From assembly GCA_008017145.1 (NCBI GenBank), contig SSGY01000019.1, forward strand, positions 1 to 20,825: a stretch of 20,825 nt of DNA, in the 5' to 3' direction. Position numbers and translations under genes: made by a program. Under the pieces are notes generated by a model. It was not told where the DNA came from and made no database searches. It saw nothing but the letters and a program-made list of their open reading frames with translations. This DNA comes from Neisseriales bacterium (GTDB taxonomy: Bacteria > Pseudomonadota > Gammaproteobacteria > Burkholderiales > UBA11063). Positions 1 through 6,807 of this stretch are shown here, one piece after another; positions within the stretch are counted from its first letter, which is position 1; each line of letters opens with the position of its first letter.

Positions 1-210
1 AACTACCGTCCACAATTCTACTTCCGTACAACGGATGTAACTGGAGCAGTTGGTTTACCAGAAGGTACTGAAATGGTTATGCCTGGTGACAACGTACGTA
101 TTAACGTAGAATTGATTGCACCAATTGCGATGGAAGAAGGTCTACGTTTCGCTATCCGTGAGGGTGGTCGTACTGTAGGTGCTGGTGTAGTTTCTAAAAT
201 CACTGCTTAA
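1..210 (+). CDS. tuf: Elongation factor Tu, C-terminal part (5' truncated by window)
   Basis: The frame opening at base 1 encodes the last 69 residues of EF-Tu and ends in TAA. The end of domain 3 is recognisable: [13 protein letters not shown], then MVMPGDNV, then [15 protein letters not shown]-Tu is the GTPase that delivers aminoacyl-tRNA to the ribosome; the GTPase domain lies outside the window. rpsJ follows after 16 bases, so the two are very probably co-transcribed, as in many proteobacteria where the str operon runs into rpsJ. The C-terminal residues VVSKITA fit a bacterial EF-Tu. Identity is certain; whether this is the only tuf copy cannot be told. Confidence 0.97.
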   Translation, partial: NYRPQFYFRTTDVTGAVGLPEGTEMVMPGDNVRINVELIAPIAMEEGLRFAIREGGRTVGAGVVSKITA

Positions 211-226
211 TTTAAAGGATTAAGAA

Positions 227-544
227 ATGACTCAACAAAGACAAAATATTCGCATTCGTCTTAAAGCTTACGATCACATTTTAATCGACCGTTCGGCTGA
301 AGAGATTGTTGAAACTGCAAAACGTACTGGTGCTATGGTTAAAGGTCCAATTCCTTTGCCAACTAAAAAAGAGCGTTTTGACTTATTACGTTCACCACAC
401 GTGAATAAAACTTCACGTGATCAGCTTGAAATCCGTACGCATTTACGCGTTATGGAAATCGTTGAACCTTCAGACAAAACTATTGATGCTTTGATGAAGT
501 TAGACTTGCCAGCTGGTGTAGATGTAGAAATTAAATTAAAATAA
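227..544 (+). CDS. rpsJ: 30S ribosomal protein S10
   Basis: The 105-residue product has the normal length for S10 (NusE), which belongs to the 30S head and also acts in NusB–NusE antitermination. Family hallmarks are visible: [10 protein letters not shown] near the N-terminus, [12 protein letters not shown] at about residues 40-51, [17 protein letters not shown] at about 56-72, and the C-terminal [13 protein letters not shown] Shine-Dalgarno AAAGGA at 215-220 supports the ATG. The gene lies 16 bases behind tuf. Unusually, a strong terminator follows it instead of rplC, so here S10 is the last gene of its transcript rather than the first of the S10 operon. Confidence 0.98.
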   Translation: MTQQRQNIRIRLKAYDHILIDRSAEEIVETAKRTGAMVKGPIPLPTKKERFDLLRSPHVNKTSRDQLEIRTHLRVMEIVEPSDKTIDALMKLDLPAGVDVEIKLK

Positions 545-558
545 TTTCTTAATCAAAT

Positions 559-596
559 AAAATCCCGCGACTTATATAGTCGCGGGATTTTATTTA
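559..596 (+). terminator. Intrinsic terminator after rpsJ
   Basis: A perfect 14-bp inverted repeat (arms 559-572 and 578-591, core TCCCGCGACT) with a 5-base loop is followed by a T-rich tract. The left arm begins with A residues, so it could act in both directions and would also stop transcripts coming leftwards through the lipoprotein remnant. Confidence 0.92.
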
Positions 597-622
597 TCTG
601 ATACAAAATTTATGATACTTCT

Positions 623-898
623 TTATTCCTGCTTCATTGTCCCATTAATTAGCTGACCTTTAAAGGTAGCTTTGTTCTTTAATACCAACAATCCATTTGA
701 TTCAGCAAAGTCAATATCGCCTTTGACGGTTGAGTGATTAATTACAATCATACTTTGCTTACGACTGGTGCTGATGATATATCAATTGCGTTACTGCCTT
801 CGTTTAACTCGAGCGGAGTACCGTTAAATTCAATTCCTTTTGCAAAATAACTATCGTTACTAATCAGATTACCACCAACCACGCTATCGTCTTTTATC
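623..898 (-). pseudogene. Decayed 3' copy of the beta-repeat lipoprotein gene
   Basis: This stretch is a close copy of the 3' part of the intact lipoprotein gene at 3725-4315, on the same strand. It keeps the same C-terminus (INGTMKQE then a stop). It lacks the signal peptide, lipobox and N-terminal third. Compared with the intact gene it has lost one base near 770-772, in the stretch reading 'gatatatcaatt' against 'gatattaccaatt', which shifts the frame after the residues SNAIDIS. It also lacks exactly 51 bases, one copy of the internal GGNLISNDS repeat. Similarity stops abruptly at about 898. No start codon or ribosome binding site suited to a functional product is evident, so this is almost certainly a remnant of a duplication. 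Confidence 0.85.
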
Positions 899-1036
899 AT
901 TAAGTAAAAAATTCTTATTAAACCGCGCCTGAGCAAGTGGTTTTTTAGTAATGCCTAATTTCTATCAATATTTTTACGCTTGCAAAACATTATTTGTGTA
1001 GGAAATTACAACATTAAACACCGAATAAATTAAGGT

Positions 1037-1096
1037 ATTGAAGTAATAAAATATATAGTGGTACATTTTGTAGTGTATATTATCATATACTTCAAT
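1037..1096. repeat. Imperfect palindrome in the leader region of the secreted-protein gene
   Basis: A 9-bp perfect inverted repeat (ATTGAAGTA at 1037-1045 and TACTTCAAT at 1088-1096) encloses a second, 6-bp one (GTATAT at 1075-1080 and ATATAC at 1085-1090). It lies about 45 bases upstream of the likely promoter. It could be a binding site or the trace of an insertion; the low complexity of the AT-rich DNA makes chance possible. Apart from this palindrome and the promoter, nothing else is recognised in the gene-free stretch 899-1224. Confidence 0.35.
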
Positions 1097-1138
1097 TGGT
1101 TAACCTTGAGGGTTACGGTGAATAGACAAAATCATCTA

Positions 1139-1167
1139 TTGTTAGAAATAAATTAATCATCTATAAT
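1139..1167 (+). promoter_or_regulatory. Sigma70-type promoter for the secreted-protein gene
   Basis: TTGTTA (1139-1144), a 17-base spacer and a consensus TATAAT (1162-1167) lie 58 bases before the start codon. The 10-base word AATCATCTAT occurs twice around it (1130-1139 and 1155-1164), once just before and once overlapping the -10, which could be a regulator half-site pair. The ribosome binding site is AGGAG at 1211-1215. Confidence 0.6.
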
Positions 1168-1224
1168 CTTAAATTGGGAATAGGCAATTTTGCTGAAATT
1201 AACTTTTTATAGGAGTTTCTAGTT

Positions 1225-3660
1225 ATGAGTAACTTTAATAAACCTAAAACATTGTTGGTAACACTATTGACGTGTGCTGCATTCAGTGCTCATGCTGCAT
1301 GGTGGGATGCGTGGAAATCAGCTGGAGATGATGGTAATGTAAAGACCAAAGGTAATGCAGCAGCTGCAACCGCCAAATCTCAGAGTGCAATTATATATGT
1401 TGCAATCGTTAATAATACAAATACTGTATTAGGATCAGCAGTATTAAAAGATAAAACAGGTAAAGTACTTTATACAAGTACTAAAGGTAAAATTTGTGCT
1501 ATTGGTGATGTATGCCGGTTACGGGTAAATAGAAATGTGCTGAATAAAAATACTACGTTTTTCTTTTATGATACTAATAATAAACTTACTTCTGCTTATT
1601 TGGTTAAGGATGCACCTGCTGCTAATGCTATGGGTTATGATATTGGTGTGAGTATGAGTAGCCTTGGTATTTATGTGCTTAATAGGATTCAAATAGCAAA
1701 TCCGAAGATTAGTTATGCTCGTATTGATCAAGATATTGTTACGACAACACTTCAAGCAACGCCTTATGAAGAATTAGCTGATTACTATCTTGATTTATTG
1801 GGTAACTCGAAAGATGATAGTAAAGTTATCGCAGATTTAGCCGCTCAGTTTGCTGAAAACAAGTCAGTTCCAGCTAACCCTAGCTCGGTTCGTTTGGTCA
1901 AGCTAAAGGCTCAAAGAAAAGCTAACCTAAAAACCTTAAATTTGTTAGCAACACCAACCGTTCGTTCAAGCAGCGATAGTCCTATGTGCTCTAAAAATCT
2001 AACCGATGGATTAGATATATTTAGTAAATTGTCAATTCCATTTGCGTCACAAGGTGCAGATTTATTTAGCAAGGTTTTAGATGTTGCATGTCCAAAAGAT
2101 AATACTGACCAATTCATGGCAGACCAATTTGCTAAATTATCAGAACAACTTAACACCATGCAAAATACCATTGATGCCACATATGAAAAGTTGCAAGCGA
2201 TTGCTCAACAGCAAGATAAATTAGCTGCGACTAAAAATCAGATTGAAGTTAGAAAATTAGACAATCAAATAAGCTCTTGGGTATCTAATTATTCAACCGT
2301 TCTGGCTAAGCACAATGGAGCTGATGGTAAACCACGTAACTCGCTGAAAGCAATCATTGATTCATATGGAAGTGTTGCTAAAGCAATTAAGAAAGATCCT
2401 CAGTTAGATATTGATTTAAGTCTTGTTTACGCTGATTCAAAATCTATGCGTGATGCTTTAAATGATATTGGCACAGGTGGAAATATCAATGCGTTGGTAA
2501 ACAACATGCAAGACCTTTGTAGAAATGGCAATAATATAGTTGGTGGCGTTTTTCAAGCACGTAGCTCGTGCGATTTGGCCATCACAACGTTATATGCAAA
2601 AAATGTAATTCTCGGTGCTCAAGCCAAATATGCTTATAATGATGTTAATGCGGTATTCAATGAGGATACTCGAACAGAAATTAAGCGTACTGCAGTTTGG
2701 CAACCTATACCATCGCCTGAGTTTGATGCTTTCGACACCACAGTTAATCTGATTAATCCGACAAAAATTATCTTTAACAGGATAGAGTCAAATGATAATG
2801 TTTATAGTACAGTAGATAATCTACAGAAAGCAGGTTTCAAGGTAACAGAATGGTATTCTGACAAATCTAAACGCTATCTTGATGTTGAATATAATCTAAA
2901 TGGTAGAACTATAAAATCTAAATATGCTTATCAAGAGCCAATACGTAAAAAAGATGAATCAGTTAGCTATGATGTTAAAGACGTAGTAATTGATAGTAAA
3001 ATTACTAATGTAATGGGAGTTCCAGTCCCAGAACGTTTCTTTACTGGTGATGGTAAATCAAGAAACAGCTATGGTGCAGATGAAGCATTTCCATGGGCAA
3101 ATCGTACTGTTCTTGCATCGTCAAGCGGTGATTATCATTCGTCTGATTATGCTACGGCAGATTTTAAAAATTCTTCTGGCAACCTCATAGTGTATGCAGA
3201 TTATTTCACGCCAAGCATTGATACGAGATTATCAAAAAATAATGATGGATGGACATCACAAGAGAAATCTAAATCCAAAAATACGGATGGTGAATATGCA
3301 AAATATGATCGACAAATTTTTGCTAAAACTGCTCCTGATCTTTATCGTGTGAAGTATTATGCTTATTATGACCTTGATGTTATTGGCACTTCAGCGTTCT
3401 TTACTTACATGCGCTACACCGCAAATGATGGTTATTCATATGTTTGGGCGATGCGTACATGGATTGCTGCTTCTGATCCGGTCGTCGCTGGTCGTCCAAT
3501 CTATGCGGCTCCAGAGTGTATGACTAATGATTGCCAAGTAATTAATACGGATGAGAAACTTGACAAACTGCAATTTGGCACAAATGGTGACATGAACTTT
3601 ACTTGGAACCATGAAGGTTCTTTGGAGCATAAAACATATACTCTGCAAGCATCTAAATAA
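1225..3660 (+). CDS. Large secreted/periplasmic protein of unknown function
   Basis: I do not recognise this 811-residue protein. It starts with a clear Sec signal peptide: basic NKPK, hydrophobic LLVTLLTCAAF, and a likely cleavage site after AHA at residue 24. The mature protein opens with a Trp-rich AWWDAW. Residues about 52-150 look beta-rich and could be an Ig-like or C2-like sandwich. A hydrophobic-amphipathic stretch (about 265-290) leads into a Gln- and Lys-rich predicted coiled coil (about 295-350). The helical region seems to continue to about 470. Residues about 480-811 are Tyr- and Asp-rich and probably beta-strand. Cysteines occur in near pairs (for example CMTNDC near 768-773), which suggests disulfides and an oxidising compartment. 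The layout is compatible with a secreted toxin or adhesin, but no family motif supports this. It is monocistronic, with its own promoter and terminator, and is flanked by lipoprotein-gene repeats. Confidence 0.8.
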   Translation: MSNFNKPKTLLVTLLTCAAFSAHAAWWDAWKSAGDDGNVKTKGNAAAATAKSQSAIIYVAIVNNTNTVLGSAVLKDKTGKVLYTSTKGKICAIGDVCRLRVNRNVLNKNTTFFFYDTNNKLTSAYLVKDAPAANAMGYDIGVSMSSLGIYVLNRIQIANPKISYARIDQDIVTTTLQATPYEELADYYLDLLGNSKDDSKVIADLAAQFAENKSVPANPSSVRLVKLKAQRKANLKTLNLLATPTVRSSSDSPMCSKNLTDGLDIFSKLSIPFASQGADLFSKVLDVACPKDNTDQFMADQFAKLSEQLNTMQNTIDATYEKLQAIAQQQDKLAATKNQIEVRKLDNQISSWVSNYSTVLAKHNGADGKPRNSLKAIIDSYGSVAKAIKKDPQLDIDLSLVYADSKSMRDALNDIGTGGNINALVNNMQDLCRNGNNIVGGVFQARSSCDLAITTLYAKNVILGAQAKYAYNDVNAVFNEDTRTEIKRTAVWQPIPSPEFDAFDTTVNLINPTKIIFNRIESNDNVYSTVDNLQKAGFKVTEWYSDKSKRYLDVEYNLNGRTIKSKYAYQEPIRKKDESVSYDVKDVVIDSKITNVMGVPVPERFFTGDGKSRNSYGADEAFPWANRTVLASSSGDYHSSDYATADFKNSSGNLIVYADYFTPSIDTRLSKNNDGWTSQEKSKSKNTDGEYAKYDRQIFAKTAPDLYRVKYYAYYDLDVIGTSAFFTYMRYTANDGYSYVWAMRTWIAASDPVVAGRPIYAAPECMTNDCQVINTDEKLDKLQFGTNGDMNFTWNHEGSLEHKTYTLQASK

Positions 3661-3681
3661 AATCTGACTATTTTAATGTTT

Positions 3682-3714
3682 GTACCATGCCTTAGTGCGT
3701 GGTACTTTTATTTT
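3682..3714 (+). terminator. Intrinsic terminator after the secreted-protein gene
   Basis: A 9-bp stem (GTACCATGC at 3682-3690, GCGTGGTAC at 3697-3705, one G-U pair) with a 6-base loop is followed by TTTTATTTT. It lies between two convergent genes, and weak A/T tracts on its left side may let it also stop leftward transcripts. Confidence 0.8.
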
Positions 3715-3724
3715 GAAAATTATA

Positions 3725-4315
3725 CTATTCCTGTTTCATTGTCCCATTAATTAGCTGACCTTTAAAGGTCGCTTTGTTTTTTAATACCAATAGCCCATTT
3801 GATTCGGCAAAGCCAATATCGCCTTTAACAGTTGAGTGATTAATTACAATTGTGCTTTGGTTACGGCTGGTGCTGATGATATTACCAATTACTTTACTGC
3901 CTTCGTTTAATTCTAGCTGAGTACCGTTAAACTCAATTCCTTTGGCAAAATAACTATCGTTACTGATCAAGTTTCCACCAACTTTAAGTGTGTCTTTATA
4001 AGTTGAGTCATTACTAATCAGATTTCCGCCAACTACGCTATCATCTTTTACCGTTACTTTGGTTAAAATTGCATCACTTTCAATATTCATGTTTTTCATG
4101 ACAGTCAGCCTACTACCAGTAAAACTCCCGCCAATAGTTAGTGCTTCAAATTTATCATTACTTAAAACTTGGCTACCATCTGAAATAGTTGCAGGACCAA
4201 CCCCATCACCACTGGCTTCGGCAGTTGATTTGTTTCCACCTAAAATAGTTGCGCAGCTGCTTAAACTTAAGGTTAGTGCCGCGACCATTGTCAAATTTTT
4301 TATATTGAGTTTCAT
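3725..4315 (-). CDS. Predicted outer-membrane or periplasmic lipoprotein with bactofilin-like beta repeats
   Basis: The 196-residue product has a lipoprotein signal peptide: KLNIKN, a hydrophobic core, then the lipobox LSSC with the acylated Cys at residue 21. The rest is made of short hydrophobic/polar alternating segments with recurring words such as VVGGNLISNDS and KVGGNLISNDS (about residues 90-120), then VIGNII, VKGDIGF and FKGQLING. Such strand-turn spacing is typical of right-handed beta-helix proteins of the bactofilin or polymer-forming type, so a filament-like or cell-envelope scaffold role is possible; this is inference from pattern only. The internal 17-residue repeat is present twice here and once in the decayed copy at 623-898. 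The gene is transcribed divergently from the uronate operon. Confidence 0.75.
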   Translation of the reverse strand: MKLNIKNLTMVAALTLSLSSCATILGGNKSTAEASGDGVGPATISDGSQVLSNDKFEALTIGGSFTGSRLTVMKNMNIESDAILTKVTVKDDSVVGGNLISNDSTYKDTLKVGGNLISNDSYFAKGIEFNGTQLELNEGSKVIGNIISTSRNQSTIVINHSTVKGDIGFAESNGLLVLKNKATFKGQLINGTMKQE

Positions 4316-4344
4316 TATTTATCTCTTAAGTTAAATTTAATTCC

Positions 4345-4382
4345 GTTATTATAACTGGAGTAGTTTTATTTTGTAGTATAAT
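4345..4382 (+). promoter_or_regulatory. Promoter region of the uronate operon with possible operator
   Basis: A consensus TATAAT (4377-4382) lies 33 bases before the uxaC start, with no good -35 at the expected distance (ACTGGA at 4354-4359), suggesting a regulated promoter. Just upstream is the palindrome GTTATTATAAC (4345-4355). It has the same half-sites (GTTA/TAAC) as the stronger operator at 15641-15670 but a 3-base rather than a 4-base centre. The same bases read on the minus strand contain TATAAT (4348-4353) that may be the -10 of the divergent lipoprotein gene, so the operator reading is uncertain. Confidence 0.4.
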
Positions 4383-4415
4383 CAATTCTAAATATATTTG
4401 TCTAAAGGAGACACA

Positions 4416-5813
4416 ATGAAAAGCTTTCTGGATAATGATTTTTTGCTGAGTAATCCTACTGCAGTAAATCTCTTTCATAATTACGCTAAAGACCTTCCGA
4501 TTATTGACTACCATTGCCACATTCAACAACGTGAAATCCGTGAAAATAAGCAGTTTGCCAATCTAACTCAAATCTGGTTGGCTGGTGATCATTATAAGTG
4601 GCGTGCAATGCGTAGCTGTGGGGTTGCTGAACATTATATTACGGGTAATGCTTCTGATTATGACAAATTTACCGCGTGGGCGAAGACGCTACCGCAGTTA
4701 ATCGGTAATCCCTTATATCATTGGACACATCTTGAACTGCAACGCTACTTTAATATTTATGATGTGCTGAATGAAGCTAACGCAGATAAAATCTGGGTAG
4801 CTGCGAATAAAATTCTGACTAGCGGAAAACTTAATGTTCACGATATCATCAAACAATCTAAAGTTGAAGCAATTTGTACTACCGATGATCCAGTTGACAA
4901 TTTGGCAGATCATTTGGCATTGAAAGATAGTTTTACTGGTACTCGGGTTCTACCAAGTTTTCGACCTGATCGGGCGCTAAATATCAATGCGGCTGATTAT
5001 CTGGTGTGGTTAAATAAATTACGCGAGGTTAGTGGTGTTGTGATTGAGAATTACGATAATTTCTTAACTGCTCTTACCCAACGCATAGATTTTTTTGATA
5101 GTGTTGGGTGTAAAGTTTCAGATCATGCACTTAATTATGTACCATTTGCCGAAACAAATGATAAGGAAGTCAGTGCCATTTTTCAACGGATTTTGAGTGG
5201 TCATCATGTAGATTTACTTGAGGAAACTAAATTCCGCAGCCATACACTGGTTTTTTTGGCAAACCAATATGCTAAGCGCGATTGGGCAATGCAATTACAT
5301 ATGAATGCGACACGCAATAATAATAGCCATATGTTTGCCAAGCTCGGTGCAGATACTGGTTTTGATGCGGTAAATGATACTCCGGTAGCCATGCCGCTTT
5401 CACGGCTTTTAGATGCGATGAATCAACATGGTGGATTGCCGAAAACAATACTTTATAGCTTAAATCACAACGATAATTATATCTTGGCGACGCTGATGGG
5501 ATGTTTTCAGGGGCATGAGGCGCGGGGCAAAATTCAACTGGGTTCAGGCTGGTGGTTTAATGATCAACGTGATGGGATGGAAGAACAGCTCAAAGCATTG
5601 GCAAATCTGGGCGCATTAGGCACTTTTGTTGGAATGCTGACTGATTCGCGAAGTTTCTTATCTTACACGCGCCATGAGTATTTCCGCCGAATTTTATGTA
5701 ATTTAATCGGCACATGGGTTGAGAATGGTGAGTATCCGGCTGATGAAAATGAGTTAAAAAAATTAGTTCAGAATATTTCGTATTATAATGCAAAAAATTA
5801 TTTTAGTTTTTGA
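4416..5813 (+). CDS. uxaC: Uronate isomerase (glucuronate/galacturonate isomerase)
   Basis: The 465-residue protein isomerises D-galacturonate to D-tagaturonate and D-glucuronate to D-fructuronate. It matches the UxaC family along its whole length. The amidohydrolase-fold metal motif DYHCH (His33, His35) is followed by GDHYKWRAMRSCGV, IGNPLYHWTHLEL, and HMNATRNNN at about residues 300. The family length is about 470. The ATG at 4416 is chosen because AAAGGAG (4404-4410) sits 5 bases before it; an upstream in-frame TTG at 4398 has no such site. It is the first gene of the operon and the only enzyme here that can also accept the glucuronate produced by the MIOX encoded at 17199. Confidence 0.96.
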   Translation: MKSFLDNDFLLSNPTAVNLFHNYAKDLPIIDYHCHIQQREIRENKQFANLTQIWLAGDHYKWRAMRSCGVAEHYITGNASDYDKFTAWAKTLPQLIGNPLYHWTHLELQRYFNIYDVLNEANADKIWVAANKILTSGKLNVHDIIKQSKVEAICTTDDPVDNLADHLALKDSFTGTRVLPSFRPDRALNINAADYLVWLNKLREVSGVVIENYDNFLTALTQRIDFFDSVGCKVSDHALNYVPFAETNDKEVSAIFQRILSGHHVDLLEETKFRSHTLVFLANQYAKRDWAMQLHMNATRNNNSHMFAKLGADTGFDAVNDTPVAMPLSRLLDAMNQHGGLPKTILYSLNHNDNYILATLMGCFQGHEARGKIQLGSGWWFNDQRDGMEEQLKALANLGALGTFVGMLTDSRSFLSYTRHEYFRRILCNLIGTWVENGEYPADENELKKLVQNISYYNAKNYFSF

Positions 5814-5824
5814 GGTGATTAATT

Positions 5825-6772
5825 ATGGATGTAGTTACACTTGGGGAAGCTTTAGTCATTTTTAGTCCAGCTGAAGCCGGACCTTTACGCTTTGTGCATA
5901 GTTTTACCAAATCAATTGGTGGTGCGGAAGCCAACGTAGCAATTGCGCTTTCGCGCTTAGGGTTTAAAGCTGGGTGGATTTCACGTTTGGGTGATGATGA
6001 GTTTGGGCGCTATGTTCAGTACGCACTTCGCGGTGAGGGCATTGATCTATCGCAAGTGACATTTGATACTGGATTGCCGACGGGTATCTTATTTAAAGAA
6101 CAATATCATAATTCTAACCCGAATGTTTATTATTACCGCAAAGGTGCGGCAGTTACAACGCTGGAAGCAAAAGATATCAATGAGAGCTATATTGCAAGTG
6201 CCAAAATTTTACACGTAACCGGAATTTTACCAGCCCTATCACCTGCGAATAAGGCTGCCAGTTTGCAAGCAATTCAATATGCCAAAAAACATGGTGTAAA
6301 AATTTCATTTGATCCCAATTTACGGCTTAAATTATGGAGTCGTGAAGAAGCCAAAGCTACTTTGCTGGAAATGGTAAACTTTGCTGATATCATTTTACCT
6401 GGACTTGATGAAGCTGAGTTTTTGTTAGGACTAAGCCAGCCCGATGAAATTTGTGCGCGTTTTCATGAGCTGGGATGTAAAATTGTCGTGTTAAAACTAG
6501 GTAAAGATGGTTGCATGATTAGTGATGGTAAACAAATTATATCAGTTGCTGGTTATCATGCTCATCGCTTAATCGATACCGTTGGTGCTGGCGATGGATT
6601 TGCTGCAGGATTTTTAGCTGGAGTATTAGCAGGTAAAGATTTGCAGGAATGTGGAGAACTAGCCAATGGGGTTGGCGCAATGGCAACTTTGGTTCGCGGA
6701 GATACCGAAGGCTACCCGACCTATCGACAATTGATGGAATTTACTGGCAAAGCTGTCGCGGTTGAGCGCTAG
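5825..6772 (+). CDS. kdgK: 2-dehydro-3-deoxygluconokinase (KDG kinase)
   Basis: This 315-residue PfkB-family sugar kinase phosphorylates 2-keto-3-deoxygluconate to KDPG, the substrate for the Entner-Doudoroff aldolase. The substrate-side glycine motif GGAEANVA is at 32-39, the KDG-kinase-like YYYRKGAA at about 102-109, and the ribokinase signature DTVGAGDGFAAGF starts at 251, with Asp257 as the catalytic base. GAGVG-like and NGVGAMA elements near the C-terminus are also normal. The Shine-Dalgarno GAGGTGAT overlaps the uxaC stop codon, so translation is probably coupled. No KDPG aldolase gene (eda) lies in the window; it must be elsewhere for the pathway to work. Confidence 0.94.
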   Translation: MDVVTLGEALVIFSPAEAGPLRFVHSFTKSIGGAEANVAIALSRLGFKAGWISRLGDDEFGRYVQYALRGEGIDLSQVTFDTGLPTGILFKEQYHNSNPNVYYYRKGAAVTTLEAKDINESYIASAKILHVTGILPALSPANKAASLQAIQYAKKHGVKISFDPNLRLKLWSREEAKATLLEMVNFADIILPGLDEAEFLLGLSQPDEICARFHELGCKIVVLKLGKDGCMISDGKQIISVAGYHAHRLIDTVGAGDGFAAGFLAGVLAGKDLQECGELANGVGAMATLVRGDTEGYPTYRQLMEFTGKAVAVER

Positions 6773-6807
6773 ATTAAGTTAGAATTTTATTCTTTAGAAA
6801 GTGAATT

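Noticed and set aside
748..936. Minus-strand open frame of 62 codons inside the lipoprotein remnant
   Set aside because: Its middle part matches the intact lipoprotein, but its start lies in unrelated upstream sequence without a ribosome binding site and its end follows the frameshift; it is part of the pseudogene.
1225..3660. Assignment of the 811-residue protein as a pore-forming toxin
   Set aside because: The layout is suggestive, but I could not point to any family motif, and there is no immunity or secretion gene beside it; left as unknown.
4059..4334. Plus-strand open frame opposite the lipoprotein signal peptide region
   Set aside because: The minus-strand lipoprotein with a clear lipobox explains the sequence; the hydrophobic look of the plus frame is a shadow of it.
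4398..4415. Alternative TTG start of uxaC, six codons upstream
   Set aside because: The Shine-Dalgarno AAAGGAG lies between this TTG and the ATG at 4416, at correct distance only for the ATG.
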